Part shown: piece by piece, positions 26,763 to 34,577 of the stretch
Numbering within the stretch: position 1 is the stretch's first letter
Layout: the number at the start of each line of letters is the position of its first letter
Source: Cellulomonas sp. KRMCY2
GTDB taxonomy: Bacteria > Actinomycetota > Actinomycetes > Actinomycetales > Cellulomonadaceae
Direction of reading: 5' to 3'
Length of the DNA: 64,000 bases
NCBI RefSeq assembly: GCF_000526515.1
Contig: NZ_JAGF01000001.1
Location: forward strand, 1,178,001-1,242,000
Position numbers and translations under genes: made by a program
The notes under the pieces: generated by a model
Seen by the model: only the letters and a program-made list of their open reading frames with translations
What the model was told of the DNA's origin: nothing
Database searches by the model: none

Positions 26763-26913
26763 GCAGCGCCTCGCCGCCGTCCGCGAGGCGATGGCGCGCA
26801 GCATCCCTGAGCACCTGGCCACCTTCGCGGAAGAAGCGGCCGCGTTCGACGAGCTGGACCTCCGGACCTGGCCCGGCGACGGAGTCGACGACCCCACGAC
26901 GCCCCGCGCCTGA
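26641..26913 (+). CDS. ribbon-helix-helix antitoxin (MazE-like)
   Basis: 90 residues from GTG 26641 (an ATG lies two codons on). The N-terminus TIKLDSAIRDRLNAEARRRGITAGSFVEQLFETW is an RHH-type DNA-binding segment, and the acidic C-terminus (EEAAAFDELDLRTWPGDGVDD) fits a toxin-binding tail. It ends with TGA overlapping the toxin ATG (TGATG). Its 5' part lies under the overrun tail of the MFS gene. Confidence 0.82.
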   Translation: MTMTTIKLDSAIRDRLNAEARRRGITAGSFVEQLFETWLREQRLAAVREAMARSIPEHLATFAEEAAAFDELDLRTWPGDGVDDPTTPRA

Positions 26914-27260
26914 TGGCGGACGACCGGCGGCTCTGGCGCGGATCGGTCGCCTGGGCAGGCCTGAGCCCGACGCGCGGACGCGAGCAGACCGGACGGCGTC
27001 CCGTCCTCGTCGTCGCGTCCGAGGGCTACCTCGACGCCGTGACGTCGCTGGTCGTGGTCCTGCCGGTCACGATGGTGGGGCGTGGCTGGCCGAACCACGT
27101 GGCGCTGCGTGGGGCGCACGGACTCGACCGACCGAGCTGGGCGATGACCGAACAGGTGCGCACGATCGCCCGGGACCGGCTCGTCGGTGTGGCAGGACTG
27201 GTCGACGACGCGACGCTGGCCGACATCGACGTGTACCTGCGGGACTTCCTCGGGCTGTGA
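26913..27260 (+). CDS. MazF/PemK-type endoribonuclease toxin
   Basis: 115 residues, ATG 26913 overlapping the antitoxin stop by one base. RGSVAWAGLSPTRGREQTGRRPVLVVASEG is the MazF/PemK N-terminal barrel with the conserved Arg and GREQxGxRP block, followed by VVVLPVTMVGRGWPNHVAL and MTEQVRTIARDRLVG. The fold cleaves RNA at short sequences; Arg in GRRP and Thr in VLPVT are the usual catalytic positions. Partner of the RHH antitoxin; a complete type II system. Confidence 0.9.
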   Translation: MADDRRLWRGSVAWAGLSPTRGREQTGRRPVLVVASEGYLDAVTSLVVVLPVTMVGRGWPNHVALRGAHGLDRPSWAMTEQVRTIARDRLVGVAGLVDDATLADIDVYLRDFLGL

Positions 27261-27375
27261 GCCGCGCACCGTCGTGGTCGCCGCGTCCTCCTCGTCGGCG
27301 TGCACTGCTATGGTCCCGAGCGGCCCTGGGCCCGTCGAGACAGAAGCTCACGACGTGACCTGGAGGGTCGTCCCG

Positions 27376-28476
27376 ATGAAGTCAGCTCCTGCCCGTTCTC
27401 CGTTGATGCGCGTCGGGACACTGGCTGTCGCCGGTGTGCTGCTGGTCGGCGTCGGTCAGGCCGCCGCAGGGACCGACGACCGCGAGTCGGTGCCCCGAGG
27501 GCAGGTCATGGTCGACGGGCAGGAGACGCCGATCCTGGGCAGCTTCGTCTACCACCAGTTCATGGACGACACGAACCAGGAGATCCGGGGCTTCGTGCAC
27601 GGGGTGCGCCGGATCGACGGCGGCACCGTCCTGTACTACTCCGTCGGCGGCGCAGGTGGAGCGGACGTGTCGACGTTCCGGGGCTCGATGGCCTTCCCGA
27701 ACTCGTCGTTCCCCTACAAGACCAACACGGGCGTCGACCTGCGGCTGATCGACGCCGATGGGCTGGCGGCGTACTGGCCGCTGTTCGACGCCGAGACCAC
27801 CTTCGCGTCGTCGACGCCGGACCTCGACGGCAACGTCGGTGACCTGCGGGTGGGCTACGCGATCTTCCCGGAGCTGCCGCCGGAGGTCACGACCGTGCAG
27901 GTCGTGATGCCCTGGGGCACTGCCGTCGGCGACATCCCGGTCGAGGAGGGTCCGCTCGAGCCGGTGGGCGACGAGCCCGGACCGCTCCTCGGCGAGGGCT
28001 GGCCCGCGATCCCGTCGGCGGCGGACCTGGCCGGCGCCGACCGGCTCTCGCGCACCTTCACGCTGGTGCGCCGCTCCGGCGACGCAGAGGGAACCTCGGT
28101 GACGGAGGAGTCGCCCGAACAGGTCGCCACGACGCTGGACGCGAACGTTCTCTTCGCGACCGGCTCCGCCGAGCTCTCCCCTGCCGCCCAGGATGTCCTG
28201 GCGGGTGTCGCGGCTGACATCGCCGCCCGCGGGGAGGGCGAGGTCGTCGTGACCGGCCACACCGACTCCGACGGTTCCGACGCGTCGAACCAGACGCTCT
28301 CGGAGCAGCGCGCCGCCTCCGTGACGGCGGTCCTGCAGCAGACGGGCGGGGCTGCGGTGACCTTCACCGCGATCGGCGAGGGCGAGAACGAACCGGGCGC
28401 CGACAACGGCACCGACGAGGGCAAGCAGCAGAACCGCCGCGTCACCGTGGTGTACAGCGTCCAGGGGGACTCGTGA
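27376..28476 (+). CDS. secreted OmpA-C-terminal-domain protein
   Basis: 366 residues from ATG 27376, with GGAGG 9 bases ahead. A signal peptide (MRVGTLAVAGVLLVGVGQAAAG) leads to a beta-rich domain of unknown type (VYHQFMDDTNQEIRGFVHGVRRIDGGTVLYYSVGG) and then an OmpA-like peptidoglycan-binding domain (LDANVLFATGSAELSPAAQDVL...GHTDSDGSDASNQTLSEQRAASV...GEGENEPGADNGTDEGKQQNRRVTV). It should bind peptidoglycan on the outer face. The stop overlaps the next start (GTGA), so the two are coupled. Confidence 0.85.
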   Translation: MKSAPARSPLMRVGTLAVAGVLLVGVGQAAAGTDDRESVPRGQVMVDGQETPILGSFVYHQFMDDTNQEIRGFVHGVRRIDGGTVLYYSVGGAGGADVSTFRGSMAFPNSSFPYKTNTGVDLRLIDADGLAAYWPLFDAETTFASSTPDLDGNVGDLRVGYAIFPELPPEVTTVQVVMPWGTAVGDIPVEEGPLEPVGDEPGPLLGEGWPAIPSAADLAGADRLSRTFTLVRRSGDAEGTSVTEESPEQVATTLDANVLFATGSAELSPAAQDVLAGVAADIAARGEGEVVVTGHTDSDGSDASNQTLSEQRAASVTAVLQQTGGAAVTFTAIGEGENEPGADNGTDEGKQQNRRVTVVYSVQGDS

Positions 28477-29114
28477 AGAAGCTGGTCGCAGCCACGGTCG
28501 TCGTCACTGTCGTCGTCCTGGGCCTGGTCGCCTTCCTGCTGACCCGAGGAGACGAGCCGTCGACCCCCGACCCGTCCGGGGCCGCCGGGCCGACGGGCTC
28601 GGCGACCCCAGAGGCTGAGCCCGAGGACTGGACCAGGGCCGAGATCGCCCAGGCGCTCTTCACGGGCGACGTCGGGACCACCGAGGTGCTCGGGTCCGCC
28701 ACGGGCGCAGTGCGCGACCCGGCCCACCCGTTCCCGGCGTCGATCGAGGTCACCGACGTCCACGCAGGGCAGGCCAGCACCGTCGTGCGCTTCACCCTCA
28801 CGAACGTCGACGACTCGGACCCGCTGATCTCGCTCTTCGCGTTCAACAGCCTGAGCCCGCTGACCCGGGACGTCCGCGACGTCGCGCTCGTCGTCCCGCA
28901 GGAGGACGCCCGCCTTCAGCCGTTCCTGGCCGTGCCGGTCGACCCGGACAAGGACGGCTCCTTCTGCACCTGCTCCGCGGCGCCCCTGCAGATGTCGCGG
29001 GAGGGCCAGCTGCTCTCGGCGACCTTCCTGCCGCTCGGGGAGGGCACGACGACGGTGTCGCTCGAGGTCCCCGGGTTCCCCCTGGTCGAGAACCTGCCGG
29101 TCACGCGCGACTGA
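28473..29114 (+). CDS. membrane-anchored extracytoplasmic protein
   Basis: 213 residues from GTG 28473, overlapping the OmpA-domain stop by GTGA. One N-terminal membrane anchor (LVAATVVVTVVVLGLVAFLL) is followed by a Pro/Gly/Ser linker and a domain (IEVTDVHAGQASTVVRFTLTNVDDSDPLIS) that looks like an immunoglobulin-type or DUF4352-like fold. A CTCSAAP motif at about residue 168 holds two Cys. Function unknown; likely works with the OmpA-domain partner at the cell surface. Confidence 0.78.
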   Translation: MKKLVAATVVVTVVVLGLVAFLLTRGDEPSTPDPSGAAGPTGSATPEAEPEDWTRAEIAQALFTGDVGTTEVLGSATGAVRDPAHPFPASIEVTDVHAGQASTVVRFTLTNVDDSDPLISLFAFNSLSPLTRDVRDVALVVPQEDARLQPFLAVPVDPDKDGSFCTCSAAPLQMSREGQLLSATFLPLGEGTTTVSLEVPGFPLVENLPVTRD

Positions 29115-29151
29115 CCGGACGGGGCTCGGGCGCCGGCTCCGACCGGGGCAG

Positions 29152-29703
29152 TCAGGCGGCCTCGGCGCGCAGGGCTTCGACGGCGGAACGGAACGCGGCG
29201 GGGTCAACACCGGCGCGCGCCAGGATGCTCGGCCGCTCGTCCCGGTCGACCCGCTCGATCGCGAGCAGGATGTGCCCGACGTCGATGGTCTTGTCGCCGA
29301 GCCGGATCGCCTCGCGCAGGGCGAGCTCGAGGGTCTTCTTCGCGGGCTTGGTGAACGGGATGTGCCCGCGGGCGCGGCCGTGGCGACGGGCCGGGTCGGC
29401 GGGTGCTGCGGCGTCGAACGCACCGGCTCCGAAGACCCGATCCGCTTGCTCCCGGACGGTGTCGAGGTCGATGCCGACGGCAGCGAGCGCGTCGGGGTCG
29501 AGATCGTCGCCCGGCCGCAGCGCGGCCTCGATGTGCTCCGGCACGATGCCGATGTCGCGCAGGAGTCGGCCGTGCGGACCGTCGGACCGTGCGACGGCGA
29601 GGAGCAGGTGCTCGTACCCGATCGCGCCGGTCTGGAGCCGCCGAGCCTCCACCTGTGCTCCGACGACGACGCCGCGGGCCTCCCTGCTGAACCTCTCGAA
29701 CAT
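29152..29703 (-). CDS. stand-alone Clp N-terminal domain protein
   Basis: 183 residues. It has two Clp-N (double R) repeats: MFERFSREARGVVVGAQVEARRLQTGAIGYEHLLLAVARSDG and PFTKPAKKTLELALREAIRLGDKTIDVGHILLAIERVD. It has no ATPase domain, so it is not a ClpC but resembles stand-alone ClpN proteins that may act as adaptor or sensor. ATG 29703 lies one base after the stop of the HTH gene, with GGGAGG ahead, so it is co-transcribed. Confidence 0.88.
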   Translation of the reverse strand: MFERFSREARGVVVGAQVEARRLQTGAIGYEHLLLAVARSDGPHGRLLRDIGIVPEHIEAALRPGDDLDPDALAAVGIDLDTVREQADRVFGAGAFDAAAPADPARRHGRARGHIPFTKPAKKTLELALREAIRLGDKTIDVGHILLAIERVDRDERPSILARAGVDPAAFRSAVEALRAEAA

Positions 29704-29704
29704 G

Positions 29705-29947
29705 TCAATCCCTCCCGGGTGATGTGCGGCCGTGGTGCTTCTGGTGGACTGCCTGCCTGGACACCCCGAGCGCGTCGGCGATCTGCTGCCACGACCAGCC
29801 GAGCTCGCGGGCTCGGGCGACGTGCAGCGTCTCGAACCGGTCGCTCAGCGCTCGCAGCGAGCGGACCGCGCGCAGGCCGGCGGTCGGATCGTCCCCGACC
29901 GCCGGGTCGAGCAGCGAGGCGACCGAGCTGCGCTCTGAGGTACCCAT
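29705..29947 (-). CDS. helix-turn-helix regulator paired with ClpN protein
   Basis: 80 residues from ATG 29947. The HTH is ARELGWSWQQIADALGVSRQAVHQKH, close to the short HTH proteins that precede Clp-N genes in actinobacteria. Two palindromes with GTCAAG/CTTGAC arms lie in its promoter, so autorepression is likely. The start codon is 4 bases after the promoter-proximal palindrome, so the mRNA is probably leaderless. Confidence 0.88.
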   Translation of the reverse strand: MGTSERSSVASLLDPAVGDDPTAGLRAVRSLRALSDRFETLHVARARELGWSWQQIADALGVSRQAVHQKHHGRTSPGRD

Positions 29948-29950
29948 GCC

Positions 29951-29995
29951 GTCAAGATAACTTGACTGCTTCTCGCTCGTCAAGATGTCTTGACG
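29951..29995 (-). promoter_or_regulatory. promoter with two palindromic operators for the HTH/ClpN operon
   Basis: On the minus strand, TTGACG and TTATCT are spaced by 17 bases as -35 and -10. Two palindromes overlap them: GTCAAGATAACTTGAC (29951-29966) over the -10, and CGTCAAGATGTCTTGACG (29978-29995, perfect 8-bp arms) over the -35. The centres are 28 bases apart. The layout is typical of a repressor that blocks polymerase at both elements. Confidence 0.85.
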
Positions 29996-30046
29996 GGCGG
30001 CCGGCCGCCGGCGCGCGGGCGAGAGGCTGGTGGCGCGTCCGACCAG

Positions 30047-30532
30047 CTAGCCAACCGGCAGCGAGGCCTCGATCAGCTGCACGATCTCCGGGGCATCGGG
30101 CTCGGTCTTCGGCCGGAAGCGGTGCACCGTGCCCTCGGGCGTGACCAGGAACTTCTCGAAGTTCCAGGTGACCTTGCCCGCCTTGCCGTGGGCGTCCGGC
30201 GTCTTGGTCAGCTCGGCGTAGAGCGGGTGCTGCGAGCGCCCGTTGACCTTGACCTTCTCGAACATCGGGAACGTCACCCCGTAGGTGAGCGAGCAGAACT
30301 CCTTGATCGCCTCGGCGCTGCTCAGCTCCTGGAGGAACTGGTTGCTCGGGAAGCCCAGCACCGTGAAGCCGCGCTCGCCGTAGGTCCGCTGCAGCTCCTC
30401 GAGCTTCGTGTACTGCGGGGCGAGCCCGCAGCGGGAGGCCACGTTCACGATCAGCTTGACCTGGTCGGCGTAGGCGGCGAGCGAGGTGGGCTCGCCGTCG
30501 ATGGTGGTCAGGGGGATGTCGTCGAGGTTCAT
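30047..30532 (-). CDS. glutathione peroxidase-family protein (Cys type)
   Basis: 161 residues from ATG 30532. The peroxidatic Cys is in NVASRCGLAPQYTKLEEL, with GFPSNQF and WNFEKFLV (catalytic Gln and Trp). No resolving glutathione system is expected in actinobacteria, so the enzyme probably uses thioredoxin or mycothiol to reduce hydroperoxides. It is divergent from the WXG100 gene. Longer frames upstream are shadows. Confidence 0.92.
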   Translation of the reverse strand: MNLDDIPLTTIDGEPTSLAAYADQVKLIVNVASRCGLAPQYTKLEELQRTYGERGFTVLGFPSNQFLQELSSAEAIKEFCSLTYGVTFPMFEKVKVNGRSQHPLYAELTKTPDAHGKAGKVTWNFEKFLVTPEGTVHRFRPKTEPDAPEIVQLIEASLPVG

Positions 30533-30707
30533 CTCGGGGGAACACCGCGGGCGGCGCGGGTAGTCCCGGCGCTGGTAGTCCCGGTGCGGGTCGTCGACCT
30601 CGCGGTGGGTCGCCGGGATGGCGGTTGTCCACAGGCAGGGTCGAGTCCCGGCGTTCTCCGTCGTCGCAATGGTAGGAATGTCCCGGTTTGCAACGCAAGG
30701 GGGCGAC

Positions 30708-31016
30708 ATGGGGGCTGATGGCAGCCTGTTCGAGGTCGACACCGACGACCTGAGGGCGACGGGCAGTGCGTTGCTCGGTGTGGGCGATGGCGTCGAGGCG
30801 TCCGGGCGCCGTGAGGTGCTCGGTGCGCGGGACCGCTGGGGCCATGGCGGTCTGACCGGTGCGGGCGGGCGGTTCGCCGACCGGTTCGGATACCTGGTCG
30901 AGGGCCTGGGCCAGGAGGTCGTCACCACCGGGCAGTCGCTGCGCGGCAAGGCCGACGGCTACGAGGAGTGCGACTGGGCTGCCTCGGTCAACCTCGCACC
31001 CCCGGGTGACTGGTGA
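30708..31016 (+). CDS. WXG100/ESX-like small protein upstream of polymorphic toxin
   Basis: 102 residues from ATG 30708, preceded by AAGGGGG. It is helical, with a central W-G pair (DRWGHGGLTGAG) and no signal peptide, like WXG100-type partners encoded before LXG/WXG polymorphic toxins. Its stop overlaps the toxin start (TGA within GTGATCG). It is probably a chaperone or co-secretion partner for type VII export. Confidence 0.68.
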   Translation: MGADGSLFEVDTDDLRATGSALLGVGDGVEASGRREVLGARDRWGHGGLTGAGGRFADRFGYLVEGLGQEVVTTGQSLRGKADGYEECDWAASVNLAPPGDW

Positions 31017-32386
31017 TCGGGGGCTTGGGCAGCACCTGCGACCCGACCGTGCTCGTCTCCGGGTCGCTCGCGGCGCTGCGTGGTGACGCCGACGAGCTCG
31101 AGGCGCGCGCCGGCGCGCTGGAGGACGCCGCCGCCGACGTCGAGCACCGGATCGTCGAGGCGTGGATCGGGGACGCCGCCGACGCGTACGCCGCCCGCCG
31201 GCAGACCCTGACCGAGGGTCTGCGCGGGGTGGCGCAGGTCTACGCGATCGCCGTGGCCGTCCTGCGCGTCCACGCCGATCGCCTGGAGTGGGGCCAGAGC
31301 CGTGCCCAGGTCGCCATCGACCTGTGGGACCGCGGTTGCGCCGCGACCACCGCCGCACCACGCCGCATCGGCGCGCCGACCCTCGGGGTCCGCGCGAGCC
31401 AACGGCCCCTGGGCACCTCTGCTGTGGCGATCATGACCCGGCCGTCGGTCGCCGACCCGGTCCCTGACCCGATCGCCGGCGCCGCGACCAAGGTGCGTGC
31501 CGAGCAGATCCTGACGGGCGCCCGCAACGAGGTCACAGCCTCCGCGCACGCGGCCCAGGAGATCCTCGACGAGCTGTCCGCGGGGCTGCCCGACGGTCGG
31601 TGGCACGCCGACCAGTTCCTCGGCGGGCTCGGAGACTGGGTCAGCGGGATCCCCGGACTCGTGGCGACGTTCAACGCCTACCGTGCGTTCGTCGACCCGG
31701 TCGGGTACGCCACCGACGCCCGGGAGATGGCCGCCGCCATGTACGCCATCCCGGGCCAGCTCGTCGACGACCCCGTCGGCACCGCCGAGACGCTGCTGGA
31801 CGTACGGACCCTGCGGGACAACCCCGGTCGGTGGTGGGGGCGGATGGCGCCCGACATCGCGATGAGTGTGGCGACTGCCGGCGTCGGGCTCGCGGCGAAG
31901 TCGGGCAGGCTCGGCGTCGCGGCCACGCGGGTGGTTGATGAGGTCGCGGAAACGGCCGACATGGTTGGTGTCGCCTCGGCAGCCGATGCGCCTGCCATGG
32001 CCGCGCTCAGGTTCGAGGGACTCCTCGTGCATGAGGCGGCCGGAGGGCACACCCTGTCCAAGCATGTGGGCCTCACGGCCGAGGACCTGGCTGACCGATT
32101 GGCGACCTCGCGTGTGCCCGCGGTCTCGTCATTCACCAACCGCGAGATTGCGGACGCGGCCATAGCAAAGGTCCTCGAGGCCAATCGGCCCGCGATCTCA
32201 GCCTGGCTGGCTCGTGGCGCCGCGCCGACGGATTCGGTCTTCACCGGAATCGACGCCAACCCTGTCGGTACAGTGCTCAGGCCGGGTGCGACCGTGCCAG
32301 TGGTGAGTCATGCGGTGCGCGTGATACTTCGTGCCGAACCCGGATTTCCCGGTGGGATCCGGATCCAGACAGCCTACCCGGAGTGA
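31013..32386 (+). CDS. WXG100-type polymorphic toxin with CdiA-type RNase A (RNAse_A_bac) domain
   Basis: 457 residues from GTG 31013. The N-terminal third is a helical WXG-like segment (ADELEARAGALEDAAADVEHRIVEAWIGDAADAYAARRQTL) and the middle holds more helical/hydrophobic segments. The C-terminal about 120 residues start LLVHEAAGGHTLSKHVGLTAEDLADRLAT and end FPGGIRIQTAYPE. GGHTLxxHVG, the SSFTNRE segment and the TAYP end match the bacterial RNase A domain first seen in CdiA-CT effectors, which cleaves RNA in target cells. The putative immunity gene follows at once. It should be exported by a type VII system, none of which is in the window. Confidence 0.85.
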   Translation: MIGGLGSTCDPTVLVSGSLAALRGDADELEARAGALEDAAADVEHRIVEAWIGDAADAYAARRQTLTEGLRGVAQVYAIAVAVLRVHADRLEWGQSRAQVAIDLWDRGCAATTAAPRRIGAPTLGVRASQRPLGTSAVAIMTRPSVADPVPDPIAGAATKVRAEQILTGARNEVTASAHAAQEILDELSAGLPDGRWHADQFLGGLGDWVSGIPGLVATFNAYRAFVDPVGYATDAREMAAAMYAIPGQLVDDPVGTAETLLDVRTLRDNPGRWWGRMAPDIAMSVATAGVGLAAKSGRLGVAATRVVDEVAETADMVGVASAADAPAMAALRFEGLLVHEAAGGHTLSKHVGLTAEDLADRLATSRVPAVSSFTNREIADAAIAKVLEANRPAISAWLARGAAPTDSVFTGIDANPVGTVLRPGATVPVVSHAVRVILRAEPGFPGGIRIQTAYPE

Positions 32387-32388
32387 TC

Positions 32389-32709
32389 ATGATGAGCGAG
32401 AGCCTGGCTTTTGAGGGATTCCTCGGTGGGTGCCTGCACCAGGATTGGGAACTCGACGCTGAGGGCGGGGACGAGATGTCGCTCGTGCGCCAGTTCGGGG
32501 CTGAGGGACGCCTCGGCCGAGTCTTCGAGGGCATCGGGCAAATCGTCGTCCTGGAAGCACTTCGCCTGTCCGACGTCGAGCTTGAGAACTGGCTCATCCG
32601 CCACGGGAGCTACTTCGTCCCAACAGGGTCCGGAGCTGCTCGGAGTTGGCTGGTCCAGGTCCGCGAAGCGCTGGTCACGCTGGCTGCCGCTCGAATGGGC
32701 CGAGACTGA
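32389..32709 (+). CDS. CdiI-type immunity protein
   Basis: 106 residues from ATG 32389, with GGAG 5 bases ahead; a GTG at 32383 overlapping the toxin stop is an alternative. EGFLGGCLHQDWELDAEGGDEMSLVRQF matches the immunity proteins that pair with CdiA-CT toxins (FLGAYFHQDW-type start). It should bind the RNase A domain of the preceding protein and protect the producer. Confidence 0.82.
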   Translation: MMSESLAFEGFLGGCLHQDWELDAEGGDEMSLVRQFGAEGRLGRVFEGIGQIVVLEALRLSDVELENWLIRHGSYFVPTGSGAARSWLVQVREALVTLAAARMGRD

Positions 32710-32716
32710 GCTTTGA

Positions 32717-32760
32717 GGGCTCATCACAGATGAGGGTGTAGCGCCGGCCATGTGATCTTC
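32717..32760. mobile_element. solo ISL3-type element end
   Basis: GGGCTCATCACAGATGAGGG followed by TGTAGCGCCGGCCATGTGATCTT is nearly the same as the left end of the intact ISL3 element at 35656 (GGGCTCATCGCAGTCTGAGGG...CATGTGATCTT). No transposase follows it; it is a remnant 8 bases after the immunity gene stop. Confidence 0.8.
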
Positions 32761-32827
32761 TTCGACGCGACCGCAAAGGATTCCTGACGGGACGGCATCC
32801 TGCCGATCACGCTGCCGATCTCACGAC

Positions 32828-33965
32828 TCAACGCAGCATTTGCCGCACCTGCGCGGCTTTACGGGTGAGGTGGTCGCGCTCGGGGACGCTGGTGGCGGCG
32901 CGGGAGGCTTCGGCGTACAGCGCGGCGGCGCGTTCAAGGTCGCCGGCACGTTCGTGCAGGTATGCCGTCACCGCCGCGTAACGGGGCAGGTCGGGGCTCA
33001 CCTCGACCAGCGCCGCCAGGCCTGCCCGCGGTCCGTGGGCCTCCCCGACCGCCACGGCGCGGTTGAGCCGCACCACCGGGCTGGCGGTGAGCAGCAACAG
33101 TTCGTCGTACCACTCCACGATCTGCACCCAGTCGGTCTCGGCTCCGGGCGTCCGCGTGCAGGGCGGCGATCGCGGCCTGCGCTTGGTACTCGCCCAGCTG
33201 GTCGCGGGCCAGCGCGGTCTGAAGGATCTCCACGCCCTCGGCGATCAGGCCGGTGTCCCAGCACGTTCGGTCCTGCTCGCCGAGCGGCACGAGGCGACCT
33301 CCCGGGCCGGTGCGAGAAGCGCGACGCGCATGGTGCAGCAGCATGAGCGCGAGCAGCCCCGCGACCTCGGGCTCGTCGGTCAGGGCGACGAGCTGGCGGG
33401 TGAGGCGGATCGCCTCGGACGCCAGGTCGACGTCTCCGCCGTATCCCTCGTTGAAGACGAGGTAGAGCACCCGCAGCACCGTCCCGAGATCGCCGGCCCG
33501 GTCGACCTGGAGGCCCTCGATCCGCCGTTTGGCTCGGCTGATCCGTTGGGCCATCGTCGCCTCGGGGACGAGGTAGGCCGTCGCGATCTGCCGCGTGGTC
33601 AGGCCACCGACCGCGCGCAGCGTTAGCGCGACGGCCGAGTTGCGGGGCAGGGTCGGGTGCGTGCACAGGAAGTAGAGCCGCAACGTGTCGTCCACCGCGG
33701 GCACTGCACCGGCAGGAGGCTCGATCTCCGCGGCGCGTTCTCGCTCTCGCCGGGACGCCTCGGAACGGGTTGCGTCGAGGAACTTGCGCCACGCGACCGT
33801 GACCAACCATGCCTTGGGGTCGCGGGGCGGGTCGTCCGGCCAGGCCTCCAGCGCCCGGATGAGGGCCTCCTGCACGGCGTCCTCCGCCGACGCGAAGTCG
33901 GCTCCGCGCCGGCGGAGGACACCGATCACAGCGGGCACGAGCTCCCGCAGCAGTGGCTCGGTCAC
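32828..33965 (-). pseudogene. ECF42-like sigma factor with TPR-type C-terminus, frameshifted
   Basis: From GTG 33965 the first part encodes LRRRGADFASAEDAVQEALIRALEAWP, sigma-2, and LTTRQIATAYLVPEATMAQRISRAKRRI, sigma-4, then the DUF6596-type extension up to AIAALHADA. At about 33140 the reading frame is lost; the rest (TDWVQIVEWYDELLLLTASPVVRLNRAVAVGEAHGP...RQMLR) continues in another frame to a TGA at 32828. One base gained or two lost around GCCCGGAGCC explains it. The start overlaps the DGPF gene stop by GTGA, the arrangement known for ECF42 sigma factors, which pair with DGPF (YCII-like) proteins. It could be a true null, or a sequencing error. Confidence 0.85.
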
Positions 33966-34369
33966 TCGGTGACCGTGGGCGACTCGGCGTAGAAGGGTCG
34001 GACCTCGAGCCACTCGTGGATCGGCTTCCCGCCGGGCCCGGGAGCGGCGGAGAGCTCCGCGGCCAGTTGGACCGCGCGGTCCCAGGACTCCACGTCGATG
34101 ACGTACCAGCCGGCGATGAGGTCCTTGGTCTCGGCGAATGGCCCGTCGGTCACCGGTGGGCGCCCCTCGCCGTCGGAGCGCACGAACGTGCCCTCGGCCG
34201 CCAAGGCCTGGGTGTCGACGAACTCACCCGTCACCTGCAGCCGTGCCGCGAAGTCGTGCATGAACTGCACGTGCGCGTCGACCTCCTCCGGCGTCCACCG
34301 ATCCATCGGCGGGAAGTCGACGGCGGGGGTCGGACCACCTCGGTAGTGCTTGAGCAGCAGGTACTTCAT
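33962..34369 (-). CDS. YCII-related/DGPF-domain protein, ECF42 partner
   Basis: 135 residues from ATG 34369, with AGGAGATCGAC ahead. MKYLLLKHYRGGP, TDGPFAETKDLIAGWYVIDVESWDRAVQLAAELS (D-G-P-F) are family signatures. Such proteins are encoded next to ECF42 sigma factors and are believed to be linked to their regulation or to small-molecule metabolism. Its stop overlaps the sigma start. Confidence 0.9.
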   Translation of the reverse strand: MKYLLLKHYRGGPTPAVDFPPMDRWTPEEVDAHVQFMHDFAARLQVTGEFVDTQALAAEGTFVRSDGEGRPPVTDGPFAETKDLIAGWYVIDVESWDRAVQLAAELSAAPGPGGKPIHEWLEVRPFYAESPTVTE

Positions 34370-34577
34370 GTCGATCTCCTTCGTCGTCAGCGCGGCTCGT
34401 CGCGGCCGCTCGTGGTGCTGGGACGGAGCCGACCCCACATTCTCGACACTTCGCGGCGCACCTGATTCTCGAACCTCGTTGCGGTCGGCACCCCACGGGT
34501 GTCGAGAACGGGGCACCGGATCCGTCCTAGGTGTACGAGCGGCCATGACAGGTCGCGCAGGGAGACGGAGAACCACG

